From Acidobacteriota bacterium (GTDB taxonomy: Bacteria; Acidobacteriota; Blastocatellia; Pyrinomonadales; Pyrinomonadaceae): a DNA stretch of 64,000 nt. The notes below the pieces were generated by a model that saw only the letters and a program-made list of their open reading frames with translations, was not told the DNA's origin and did not search any database. Each line of letters starts with the position of its first letter. Within the stretch, counting starts at the first letter, position 1. Shown here piece by piece: positions 47,071-54,696 of this stretch. The position numbers and the translations under genes were made by a program. The stretch covers positions 124,001 through 188,000 of the forward strand of contig JAFAZX010000068.1 of assembly GCA_019239425.1 (NCBI GenBank), read 5' to 3'.

Positions 47071-47403
47071 ATGGTTATCTGGATTGACGCACAACTCTCC
47101 CCCGGAATCGCCGCGTGGCTAAACGGCAACTTCGCGCTGACCGCGTACGCAGTGCGAGACTTGGGACTGCGGGAGGCGACTGACCGCACTATCTTCCTTG
47201 CAGCGCGGAATGAATCGGTTGTCGTAATGACTAAGGACAGCGACTTCGTCAGGCTGCTCGAAGAATTAGGCTCCCCGCCGCAGGTCATCTGGCTCACCTG
47301 CGGTAACACCTCGAATTCAAGGTTGAGGCAAATACTGACTGATGCTTTGCCGAGGGCGATTGAACTTTTAAAATCCGGAGAGTCGTTGGTTGAAATCCGT
47401 TAA
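47071..47403 (+). CDS. DUF5615 PIN-like toxin-like protein
   Basis: 110 residues. IWIDAQLSPGIAAWL at the N-terminus, VVVMTKDSDFVRLL in the middle and VIWLTCGNTSN after it match the DUF5615 PIN-like family, with acidic residues (D6, and D in TKDSDF) that would bind metal as in PIN nucleases. Together with the DUF433 gene it forms a putative type II toxin-antitoxin pair. Activity has not been shown for most members; it could instead be a genome-resident non-toxic pair. Confidence 0.85.
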   Translation: MVIWIDAQLSPGIAAWLNGNFALTAYAVRDLGLREATDRTIFLAARNESVVVMTKDSDFVRLLEELGSPPQVIWLTCGNTSNSRLRQILTDALPRAIELLKSGESLVEIR

Positions 47404-47444
47404 CCTAAAGCCGCCTGAGGGCAAAGGGATGAGGGGTAGAGTAA

Positions 47445-48563
47445 GTGGCGCAGAGTAGGCGTGGGTGCGGGTGCGCGCTGTTGGCGCTGGTGGGGGTGCT
47501 CGCGGTCGGCGGGTACCTCGGGTGGCGTTTCGTCGTCAAGCCGTACCTCGATAAGCGGCAACAGGAGGCGCCGCCGCCGGCCTCGGGCGACGAGACGAAG
47601 GTCGTCGTGCTCGACGTGGGGCAGGGCGACTCCATCCTCGTCGTCACGCCGGGCAACAAGACCGCGCTCATCGACGCGGGCGAGCCGGGCGACGGCAAGG
47701 TCGTGCTCGCGGCCCTCAAGAAGTACGGCGTCGACCACCTCGACCTCTTCGTCGCCACGCACTCGCACGCCGACCACATCGGCGCGGCCGACGAAGTCAT
47801 CAAGGGCGTCAACGTCGGCGAGGTCTGGTACAGCGGCGTGCCGAACACGACCAAACAGTACGAAGACTTCCTGAAGGCCGTCGACGAGAAGGGGCTGGGG
47901 CTCAAGCGGGTCGCGCCGGGGCAGGAGTTCGCGCTCGGCGGCGGCGCGCGCATCCTCGTGCTCGCCCCCATCGAACCCCTCTTCAAGAAGGAAGACCTGC
48001 GCTCGGGCGGCAACGAGCCGAACGCCAACTCGGTCGTGACGCGGCTCGACTACGGCGCCTTCTCGATGCTCCTCACCGGCGACGCGGAGGAGCAGACCGA
48101 GCGCGAGCGCTTGATTAAGAACGGCGCCAACATCCGCGCGACCGTCCTGAAGGTCGGGCACCACGGCTCGAAGTACGCGACCTCCGAAGACTTTCTCAAG
48201 CGCGGCGAGTTCAAGTACGCGGTCATCTCGGCCGGACTGGACAACCGCTACGGCCACCCCTCGCAGGAAGCGCTCGACCGCCTGAAGGCCGCCGGGGTCA
48301 AAATCTACCGCACGGACTTTCAGGGCGACGTCGTCATCTCGACGCGCGGCCAGGAGAACGACGTGAAGTTCACGACCGGGCGCGAGCCGAAGCCGAGCGA
48401 GGACATGTGGGCCGGGCGGCCGGCGCTGCGCGACGACTCGGCCAAGAAAGGCTTCATCGACTTCGGCGACCTCCCGCCCGCGCCGAAGCCGAAGGACGAG
48501 GCGCGCTCGAACGCGAACGCGAGGAACGCGAACGCCAACACGAAGAGGGCCGGGGCGAGGTGA
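47445..48563 (+). CDS. ComEC/Rec2-like MBL-fold hydrolase
   Basis: 372 residues. One N-terminal membrane anchor or signal (CALLALVGVLAVGGYLGW), then a metallo-beta-lactamase fold: VVVLDVGQGDSILVV, metal motif THSHADHIG (about residue 105), LLTGDAEEQTE, and KVGHHGSKYATSE, which are characteristic of the ComEC C-terminal hydrolase family. The last 60 residues are an Asn/Ala-rich low-complexity tail. The start is a GTG at 47445. The stop overlaps the GTG of the next gene (GTGA), so the GNAT gene is translationally coupled. It may be a secreted hydrolase rather than part of DNA uptake, because the membrane channel of ComEC is absent. Confidence 0.85.
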   Translation: MAQSRRGCGCALLALVGVLAVGGYLGWRFVVKPYLDKRQQEAPPPASGDETKVVVLDVGQGDSILVVTPGNKTALIDAGEPGDGKVVLAALKKYGVDHLDLFVATHSHADHIGAADEVIKGVNVGEVWYSGVPNTTKQYEDFLKAVDEKGLGLKRVAPGQEFALGGGARILVLAPIEPLFKKEDLRSGGNEPNANSVVTRLDYGAFSMLLTGDAEEQTERERLIKNGANIRATVLKVGHHGSKYATSEDFLKRGEFKYAVISAGLDNRYGHPSQEALDRLKAAGVKIYRTDFQGDVVISTRGQENDVKFTTGREPKPSEDMWAGRPALRDDSAKKGFIDFGDLPPAPKPKDEARSNANARNANANTKRAGAR

Positions 48564-49066
48564 GAGTCCGCGCGGAGATGCGGGAAGACCGCGCGGCCGT
48601 CCGCCGCGCCCACGAACTCGCCTTCGAAGGCGCGGCCGAGGCGAACCTCGTCGATGCATTGATAGCTGACGCGGCGACGCACGTCTCCCTGGTGGCCGTC
48701 GAGGATGGGCTGGTCGTCGGTCACATCCTCTTCAGCCCGGTCACGGTCGAGTCTGCGGACGGCGATTGGCAGGCGACGGCGCTGGGGCCGTTGGCCGTCA
48801 TCCCCGAACGGCAGAGGCGGGGCGTCGGCTCGGAGCTTATCGGGGAAGGTTTGACGGAGTGCCTGCGCCTCGGCCAGGAGGTCGTCTTCGTGCTCGGCCA
48901 CGCCGACTACTACCCGCGCTTCGGCTTCCGCACGGCGCGGCCGCTCGGCGTGACCTGCGAGTTCCCCTCGCCGGACGAGAACTTCATGGTCGCGGAGCTG
49001 CGGCCGGGCGCGCTGGCCGGGCGGACGGGGCTCGTGAGGTACAGGCCGGAGTTTCAAAACGTCTGA
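48560..49066 (+). CDS. GNAT-family N-acetyltransferase
   Basis: 168 residues from a GTG that overlaps the previous stop by 4 nt. The GNAT fold is seen in HELAFEGAAEANLVDAL, LVAVEDGLVVGHILFSPV, the acetyl-CoA site LAVIPERQRRGVGSELIGE (R-x-x-G-x-G/A), and VFVLGHADYYPRFGFRTA. This matches the YhbS-like predicted acetyltransferases. The acceptor is unknown. It lies between the MBL hydrolase and the DUF3006 gene. Confidence 0.88.
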   Translation: MRVRAEMREDRAAVRRAHELAFEGAAEANLVDALIADAATHVSLVAVEDGLVVGHILFSPVTVESADGDWQATALGPLAVIPERQRRGVGSELIGEGLTECLRLGQEVVFVLGHADYYPRFGFRTARPLGVTCEFPSPDENFMVAELRPGALAGRTGLVRYRPEFQNV

Positions 49067-49083
49067 AATCGAATTCTGAATCT

Positions 49084-49329
49084 ATGGCGAAGGGCGACAA
49101 CTCCAAACGCACGCGCGCCGTCATCGACCGCATCGAGGACGAAGGCACGGCCGTCCTCCTCGCCGGAGAAGACGAACTCAAAATAGAACTGCCCGCCTCG
49201 CTCCTCCCCGAAGGCGCAGACGCGGGCGGCCACCTCGTCATCAACATCGCGCTCGACGAAGCCTCGCGCAAAGAGGCCGAAGACCGCATCAAGGCGTTGC
49301 AGGAGAAGCTTGAGAAGCGCGGCAGCTAA
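49084..49329 (+). CDS. DUF3006 domain protein
   Basis: 81 residues. RAVIDRIEDEGTAVLLAGED at the N-terminus followed by IELPASLLPEGADAGGHLVI is the DUF3006 pattern, a small domain that is often encoded beside ComEC-like metallo-beta-lactamase proteins, as here (two genes upstream). A helical C-terminus rich in Lys/Glu may form a coiled coil. The start is the ATG at 49084, 17 bp after the GNAT stop. Confidence 0.8.
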   Translation: MAKGDNSKRTRAVIDRIEDEGTAVLLAGEDELKIELPASLLPEGADAGGHLVINIALDEASRKEAEDRIKALQEKLEKRGS

Positions 49330-49359
49330 GGTCAGAAGAGCTTCAGGCCTTGAAGAGAG

Positions 49360-50394
49360 ATGAGCAAATCAATCACATACTCCGACGCGGGCGTTTCGAT
49401 TGACGCGGCGAACGCGGCCGTGGAGAAGATCAAGCGGCTGGCCCGCGGGACGTTCAACGCGCGGACGCTCTCCGAGATCGGGAGCTTCGGCGGGATGTTC
49501 GACGGAGCGTTCCCCGGCATGGCGGAGCCGGTGCTCGTCGCCTCGGCCGACGGCGTGGGGACGAAGCTGAAGGTGGCCTTCATGACGGGCGTGCACGACA
49601 CGGTGGGCCGCGACCTCGTCAACCACTGCACGAACGACATCCTCGTGCAGGGCGCGCGGCCGCTCTTCTTCCTCGACTACGTGGCAACTGGCTCTCTGTC
49701 GCCCGACGTTATCGTGTCGGTCGTGGACGGCATCGCGCAGGGCTGCCGCGAGAACGGGTGCGTGTTGCTCGGCGGCGAGACGGCGGAGATGCCGGGCTTC
49801 TACGCGGAGGGCGAGTACGACGTGGCCGGCTTCATCGTCGGCGTCGTCGACCGCGCGAAGGCCATCGACGGCCGTGCCGTGGAGCCGGGCGACGTGCTGC
49901 TCGGGCTCCCCTCCGCGGGCCTGCACACGAACGGCTACTCGCTCGCGCGCAAGCTCTTCTTCGAGGTCGCGGGCTACGACGTGGACACGAAACTCGACGC
50001 CTTAGGCGAGACCGTGGGCGAAGCTCTGCTGCGCCCGCACCTCAGCTACCTGCGGCCGCTCGAAGGCCTGCTCGATGGCGGCTCCATCAAGGCGCTCGCG
50101 CACATCACGGGCGGCGGGCTGCTCGAGAACATCCCGCGCGTGCTGCCCGAGGGCACGGCGGTCGAGATCGAGAAAGGCTCTTGGCCCGTGCCCGCGCTCT
50201 TCAAGGTCATGCAGGAGCTCGGCAACGTCTCCGAGTCGGAGATGCACCGCACCTTCAACATGGGCGTCGGCATGGTCGTCATCTGCTCGCCCGCGGACGC
50301 CCTCTCCGTCAAGACGCACCTCGACAACCTCGGCGAGACGTGCCACCGCATAGGGCGCGTCGTCGAGGGCGCGCGCGAAGTCAAGCTTCAGTAG
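49360..50394 (+). CDS. purM: phosphoribosylformylglycinamidine cyclo-ligase
   Basis: 344 residues, normal for AIR synthetase, which closes the imidazole ring using ATP. ITYSDAGVSIDAANAAVEKI, the loop GSFGGMFDG, the ATP/metal-binding DGVGTKLKVAF, NDILVQGARPLFFLDYVA and the C-terminal FNMGVGMVVI are all typical. GAAGAGAG precedes the ATG. Its TAG stop lies in the left arm of a family A hairpin, and purN begins 9 nt past the right arm. Confidence 0.95.
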   Translation: MSKSITYSDAGVSIDAANAAVEKIKRLARGTFNARTLSEIGSFGGMFDGAFPGMAEPVLVASADGVGTKLKVAFMTGVHDTVGRDLVNHCTNDILVQGARPLFFLDYVATGSLSPDVIVSVVDGIAQGCRENGCVLLGGETAEMPGFYAEGEYDVAGFIVGVVDRAKAIDGRAVEPGDVLLGLPSAGLHTNGYSLARKLFFEVAGYDVDTKLDALGETVGEALLRPHLSYLRPLEGLLDGGSIKALAHITGGGLLENIPRVLPEGTAVEIEKGSWPVPALFKVMQELGNVSESEMHRTFNMGVGMVVICSPADALSVKTHLDNLGETCHRIGRVVEGAREVKLQ

Positions 50395-50509
50395 GCAGTA
50401 GGCGGACGGCAGTAGGCAGTTGAGAACGCCGCTGTCGAAACCTCCGGTCTAAACTTTCAACGTCCTGAACGCGGAGCGTACTGCCTACTGCCGTCCGCCT
50501 ACTGCCTAC
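50391..50509. repeat. hairpin element, family A copy 4
   Basis: Perfect 30-bp arms 50391-50420 and 50480-50509, including mirrored variants within GTAGGCG and GACGGCA. The 59-bp loop ends in AACGCGGAGCG next to the right arm and matches, over about 45 positions, the minus-strand loop of copy 1. It lies exactly in the purM-purN gap: the purM TAG is in the left arm, and purN starts 9 nt after the right arm. Confidence 0.93.
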
Positions 50510-50518
50510 TTCTTCTTC

Positions 50519-51127
50519 ATGAACGTCGGGATTCTCATCTCGGGGCGCGGGTCGAACATGACGGCGCTGGCCGACGCGGTCGCGGAAGGGCGCGTGCCGG
50601 GCGCGCGCATCCGTCTGGTCGTGAGCGACAAGCCGCAGGCGGCCGGGCTGGAGGCCGCGCGCGCGCGCGGGATAGAGGCGGCGGTCGTCGAGCGCCGCGG
50701 GCGCACGCGCGAGGAGCACGAGCGCGAGCTCATCGGAGTGCTGAGGGCGCGGAGCGTCGAGCTGGTCTGCCTCGCGGGCTACATGCGCCTGCTCTCGCCC
50801 TGCTTCGTCGGAGAGTTCCGCGGGCGCGTGCTCAACATACACCCCTCTCTGCTCCCTGCCTTCCCCGGCCTCGACGCGCAGCGGCAGGCCGTCGAGCACG
50901 GCGTCCGCGTCTCGGGCTGCACGGTGCACTTCGTGGACGAGACGCTCGACGGCGGCCCCATCGTCATCCAGCGCGCCGTCCCCGTCCTCGACTCCGACAC
51001 CCCCGACGCCCTCGCCGCGCGCATCCTTTTCGAAGAGCACAGGGCCTACCCCGAGGCGCTCGCCCTCGTCTGCTCCGGCGATTACCGCGTCGAAGGCAGG
51101 CGCGTCGTGAGAAGCAGTAGACAGTAG
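50519..51127 (+). CDS. purN: phosphoribosylglycinamide formyltransferase
   Basis: 202 residues, normal for GAR transformylase, which transfers a formyl group from 10-formyl-THF. Motifs: [17 protein letters not shown] (phosphate site), [14 protein letters not shown], catalytic [13 protein letters not shown] with the active-site Asn-His region NIHPSLLP, and [17 protein letters not shown] (the active Asp). The last residues SSRQ and the stop are encoded in the family A element copy 5. No Shine-Dalgarno is visible before the ATG, which directly follows the repeat of copy 4. Confidence 0.94.
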   Translation: MNVGILISGRGSNMTALADAVAEGRVPGARIRLVVSDKPQAAGLEAARARGIEAAVVERRGRTREEHERELIGVLRARSVELVCLAGYMRLLSPCFVGEFRGRVLNIHPSLLPAFPGLDAQRQAVEHGVRVSGCTVHFVDETLDGGPIVIQRAVPVLDSDTPDALAARILFEEHRAYPEALALVCSGDYRVEGRRVVRSSRQ

Positions 51128-51178
51128 GCAGTAGGCAGTTAAAGAACTATGCCTTAACTGCCTACTGCCTACTGTCTA
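51118..51178. repeat. hairpin element, family A copy 5
   Basis: Perfect 25-bp arms 51118-51142 and 51154-51178 with an 11-base loop, which lacks the GCGGAGCG box. One variant word (TAGACAG) is mirrored. It supplies the purN stop codon and lies between purN and tyrS. Confidence 0.9.
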
Positions 51179-51219
51179 CTTCATTGAACTTTAAACTTTC
51201 CGACTTTAAACTCTCGCCC

Positions 51220-52449
51220 ATGAACATTGACGAGCAGTTGGAGTTTTTGCGCAAGGGGACGGTGGAGATCATCCGCGAGGAGGACTTGCGGGCGAAGCTT
51301 TCGAAGAGCGAGCGGACGGGCAAGCCGCTGCGCGTTAAGTTCGGCGCAGACCCCACCGCGCCCGACATACACCTCGGCCACACGGTCGCCATCCGCAAGC
51401 TCCGGCACTTTCAGGAACTCGGGCACACGGTCATCTTCCTCATCGGCGACTTCACTGGCCTCATCGGCGACCCCTCGGGCAAGTCGGCCACGCGGCCGCA
51501 GCTCACGCGTGAGGAGATTAACGCCAACGCCGAGACCTACAAGAAGCAGATCTTCAAACTGCTCGACCCCGAGAAGACCGAGCTACGTTTCAACTCCGAG
51601 TGGATGGATCGCTTAGGCTCCGACGGCTTCATCCGCCTCGCCTCGCACGTCACGGTCAAGCAGATTCTGGAGCGCGACGACTTCCAGAAACGCCTGGCGG
51701 AAGAGCGCCCCATCGCCCTCCACGAACTGCTCTACCCCTTAACGCAAGCCTACGACTCGGTCGCGCTTGAAGCCGACGTGGAACTCGGCGGCACCGACCA
51801 GAAGTTCAACCTCCTCCTGGGTCGCAACCTCCAGCGCGAGTACGAACAGGAGCCGCAGGTCGCGCTCATCACGCCTCTCCTCGAAGGCACCGACGGCGTG
51901 CAGAAGATGTCGAAGAGCTTGGGCAACTACATCGGCATCGACGAGCCGCCGCAGGAGATGTTCGGCAAGGTCATGTCGATTTCCGACGACCTCATGTGGC
52001 GCTACTACGAGCTGCTGACGGACTTCACGCTCGCCGAGATCGGGCAGATGCGCGAGCGCGCCGGCTCCGGCGAGATAAACCCGCGCGACTTCAAGGTCTC
52101 GCTCGCCAAGCGCGTCATCTCCGACTTCCACTCCGCGGCCGACGCGGCCGCCGCTGAGGAGGATTTCGTCCGCCGCTTCCGCAACAAGGAGGTGCCCGAC
52201 GAAGTCGAAGAACGCACTGTTCCGACTAATCTTCCTTCAGGTTGGTACTTGGCCGACTTACTAACGACGATTGGATTGGCAAGCTCGAAGGCTGAAGCGC
52301 GTAGGTTAATCCAGCAAGGGGGCGTGTACATAGACGGCCAACGACAGGAGTTCCCAAATAATCAGTCGATTTGGAAGGAAGGAATGTCCACATCTATTCT
52401 TATAAAAGTTGGGAAACGCCGCTTCGTTCGAGTACACTTTAAGACGTAA
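51220..52449 (+). CDS. tyrS: tyrosyl-tRNA synthetase
   Basis: 409 residues from the ATG at 51220, the natural start of the TyrRS core ([10 protein letters not shown]); a TTG at 51184 would add 12 residues encoded partly by repeat-flanking sequence. HIGH-type motif HLGH at 51-54, KMSKS at 229-233 (QKMSKSLGN), and a C-terminal S4 RNA-binding domain with [15 protein letters not shown]. It charges tRNA-Tyr in the cytoplasm. The last ~30 codons are distinctly less GC-rich than the rest, which could hint at a recombined 3' end. Confidence 0.95.
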   Translation: MNIDEQLEFLRKGTVEIIREEDLRAKLSKSERTGKPLRVKFGADPTAPDIHLGHTVAIRKLRHFQELGHTVIFLIGDFTGLIGDPSGKSATRPQLTREEINANAETYKKQIFKLLDPEKTELRFNSEWMDRLGSDGFIRLASHVTVKQILERDDFQKRLAEERPIALHELLYPLTQAYDSVALEADVELGGTDQKFNLLLGRNLQREYEQEPQVALITPLLEGTDGVQKMSKSLGNYIGIDEPPQEMFGKVMSISDDLMWRYYELLTDFTLAEIGQMRERAGSGEINPRDFKVSLAKRVISDFHSAADAAAAEEDFVRRFRNKEVPDEVEERTVPTNLPSGWYLADLLTTIGLASSKAEARRLIQQGGVYIDGQRQEFPNNQSIWKEGMSTSILIKVGKRRFVRVHFKT

Positions 52450-52467
52450 GGTACCGACTGAACGGAT

Positions 52468-52701
52468 ATGTCGAAGCGTCGGAACACAACGCCGAGGTTC
52501 GCGGTCTGCGTCGAGACGGACGACCCGGACTTGCTCACCCCGCGGATGATTTACCAGGTGCTGCCCGACGAGAGCGCGGCGCGCTCCGACTACGTCCGCG
52601 TCATCGACAACGAGGGCGAAGATTATCTGTACCCGTCGAAGTATTTCGTCATCGTCGATCTGCCGCGCGAAGTCGAACGAGCGTTCTTGCGCGCGTCCTA
52701 A
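52468..52701 (+). CDS. small conserved-looking hypothetical protein
   Basis: 77 residues: FAVCVETDDPDLLTPRMIYQ then VLPDESAARSDYVRVIDNEG and EDYLYPSKYFVIVDLP. It looks like a compact beta-rich domain (about five strands), the type of short conserved protein found beside unrelated genes in many bacteria. It is on the same strand as tyrS with an 18-bp gap. Function unknown. Confidence 0.7.
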   Translation: MSKRRNTTPRFAVCVETDDPDLLTPRMIYQVLPDESAARSDYVRVIDNEGEDYLYPSKYFVIVDLPREVERAFLRAS

Positions 52702-52782
52702 ATGCGACCGGGCGCCGCACTCGCCTCGCCCCGCCCCTTCTCTTAACACGCTTACCTTAAACGTTCTCGCGGGTGTGTTCAC

Positions 52783-54168
52783 ATGGCTAAAACTACGAGG
52801 CGTAGGGATGGCATCACGCGCCGCGAGTTCGTCGCTTCGGCGGTCGCGGCGTCGGCGTTGGCCGGGGCGGGCGGCGTGCGCGGCGCGCAGGCCGCGAGGC
52901 CGAACGTCCTCTACATCATGGCGGACGACCTGGGGTGGGGCGACCTGAGCTGCTACGGGCGGCCCGACTACAAGACGCCGAACCTTGACCGCCTCGCGTC
53001 CGAAGGCGTGCGGTTCACGCAGGGCTACGCGGCCGCGCCCGTCTGCACGCCGACGCGCTGCGCGTTCGTGACGGGGCGCTACCCGGCGCGCACGGCCGTC
53101 GGCCTCGAAGAGCCTCTCGCGTGGAGGCGCGGACTCGTCGAGCAGAAGCGCGACCCCGGACTCCCTCCCGAGCACCCGACCGTCGCGTCACTTTTGAAGG
53201 CGGCCGGCTACCACACGGCGCTCGTCGGCAAGTGGCACCTCGGCTACCTGCCCCGTTACGGCCCCGTCAAGAGCGGCTTCGAAGAGTTCTTCGGCATCAT
53301 GAGCGGCGGCGCGGACTACTTCACGCACAAGGACGCGAACGGCGAGGGCGACCTCTTCGAGGCCGAAGTCCCCGTCGAGCGCGTCGGCTACATGACCGAC
53401 CTCATCACCGAGCGCGCCGCCGACTATTTGAAAAGGCAACGGCGCAACGAGCCCTTCTTCCTCAGCCTCTGCTACACCGCGCCGCACTGGCCCTGGGAGG
53501 GGCCGCGCGACGAGCCGGTCGCGCGCGCTCTGCCGGGCGGCTACGCCGGCTTCACCTCGGGCGGCTCGCTCAAGGTCTACGCCGAGATGATGAAGAGCCT
53601 GGACGAGGGCGTCGGCCGCGTGCTGCGTGTGCTCGAAGAGGCCGGGCACGCCCAGCGGACGCTCGTCGTCTTCACGAGCGACAACGGCGGCGAGCGCTTC
53701 TCCTACAACTGGCCGTTCACGGGCAAGAAGTTCGACCTCCACGAAGGCGGCATCCGCGTCCCCGCCTTCGTCCGCTGGCCCGGCACCGTGCCCGCCGGGC
53801 GCACGACCGAGCAGGTGGCGGTGACGATGGACTGGACGGCCACCATCCTCGCCGCCGCGGGCGCGCGCCCGCACCCGGACTACCCGCTCGACGGCGTCGA
53901 CCTCCTGCCCGTCATGCGCGGCCGGCGCGAGCCCTTCGAGCGCACGCTCTTCTGGCGCAACGACGTGCAGGGCGCGGCGCGCTCCGGCCGCTGGAAATAT
54001 CTGAAGGAGGACGCGAAGACCGAACGCCTCTTCGACCTCCAGATTGACGAGCGAGAGCAGGCCGACTGGCGCGGCGCGCGCGGCGAAATCTTCGAACGGC
54101 TGAAGGCCGAGTATCAGAGGTGGGAGTCGCAGATGTTGAAGCCGCGCGCGGAGAGCGCGGCCCTTTGA
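52783..54168 (+). CDS. Tat-exported arylsulfatase-family protein
   Basis: 461 residues. A twin-arginine signal (ITRREFVASAVAASALAGAG) precedes a sulfatase domain: metal ligands D48/D49 in MADDLGWGDLS, the C-type sulfatase signature C88-T-P-T-R in VCTPTR (cysteine converted to formylglycine by a maturase), GKWHLG, and FTSDNGGE. It hydrolyses sulfate esters in the periplasm, probably from polysaccharides. No maturase is in the window. It precedes the SnoaL gene with a 12-bp gap. Confidence 0.93.
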   Translation: MAKTTRRRDGITRREFVASAVAASALAGAGGVRGAQAARPNVLYIMADDLGWGDLSCYGRPDYKTPNLDRLASEGVRFTQGYAAAPVCTPTRCAFVTGRYPARTAVGLEEPLAWRRGLVEQKRDPGLPPEHPTVASLLKAAGYHTALVGKWHLGYLPRYGPVKSGFEEFFGIMSGGADYFTHKDANGEGDLFEAEVPVERVGYMTDLITERAADYLKRQRRNEPFFLSLCYTAPHWPWEGPRDEPVARALPGGYAGFTSGGSLKVYAEMMKSLDEGVGRVLRVLEEAGHAQRTLVVFTSDNGGERFSYNWPFTGKKFDLHEGGIRVPAFVRWPGTVPAGRTTEQVAVTMDWTATILAAAGARPHPDYPLDGVDLLPVMRGRREPFERTLFWRNDVQGAARSGRWKYLKEDAKTERLFDLQIDEREQADWRGARGEIFERLKAEYQRWESQMLKPRAESAAL

Positions 54169-54179
54169 GGAGGTGTGAG

Positions 54180-54635
54180 ATGAAAGAAGGCTACGAGAGT
54201 TCCGACAACGCGGCGCTCATCCGCCGCTGGTTCGAGGAGGTTTGGAACAAGGGGCGCGCGGAGGTTGTCGACGAGCTGTTCGACGAGGAGGGCGTCGCGC
54301 ACGGGCTGGCCGACGAGACGGGCGCGCCCTTGCGCGGGCCGGCGGGCTTCAAGCCCTTCCACCAAAGGTTCCGCGAGGCCTTCCCCGAGATCGAGGTCGT
54401 CGTCGAAGACACCGTCTCGGAGGGCGACAAGGTGGCGGCGCGCTGCACCGTGCGCGGCCGGCACCGCGGCGACTCGCTCGGCATCAAGGCCACCGACAGC
54501 CCCGTCGCGTTCGACGGCATCTGCATCGTCCGCCTGCGCCAAGGCAAGATCGTCGAGGCCTGGAACAACTTCGACTTCATGTCCATGTTCCGGCAGCTCG
54601 GCGCGCTCCGCCTCTCCGGAAAGGATGAAGGATGA
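54180..54635 (+). CDS. SnoaL-like polyketide-cyclase/ester-cyclase family protein
   Basis: 151 residues from the ATG at 54180 with GAGGAGG 6 nt upstream. The fold is NTF2-like: ALIRRWFEEVWNKGRAEVVD, LFDEEGVAHGLAD, a middle strand set EIEVVVEDTVSEGDKVAAR and the C-terminal IVRLRQGKIVEAWNNFD. Members are general small-molecule-binding proteins; the substrate is unknown. Its stop codon (TGA) lies inside the left arm of a family E hairpin. Confidence 0.85.
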   Translation: MKEGYESSDNAALIRRWFEEVWNKGRAEVVDELFDEEGVAHGLADETGAPLRGPAGFKPFHQRFREAFPEIEVVVEDTVSEGDKVAARCTVRGRHRGDSLGIKATDSPVAFDGICIVRLRQGKIVEAWNNFDFMSMFRQLGALRLSGKDEG

Positions 54636-54691
54636 AGGCGGAAGGATGAAGTGAAGAGGGTCTTCCTTTCATCCTTCCGCCTTCATCCTTT
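54621..54691. repeat. hairpin element, family E (AAGGATG/AAGGCGG) copy 1
   Basis: Perfect 23-bp arms 54628-54650 and 54668-54690 carrying AAGGCGG between AAGGATG words, mirrored. The loop contains GTGAAGAGGGTCT, identical to copy 2. The left arm holds the SnoaL TGA; the RDD gene starts 6 nt after the right arm. Confidence 0.9.
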
Positions 54692-54696
54692 CAAAC

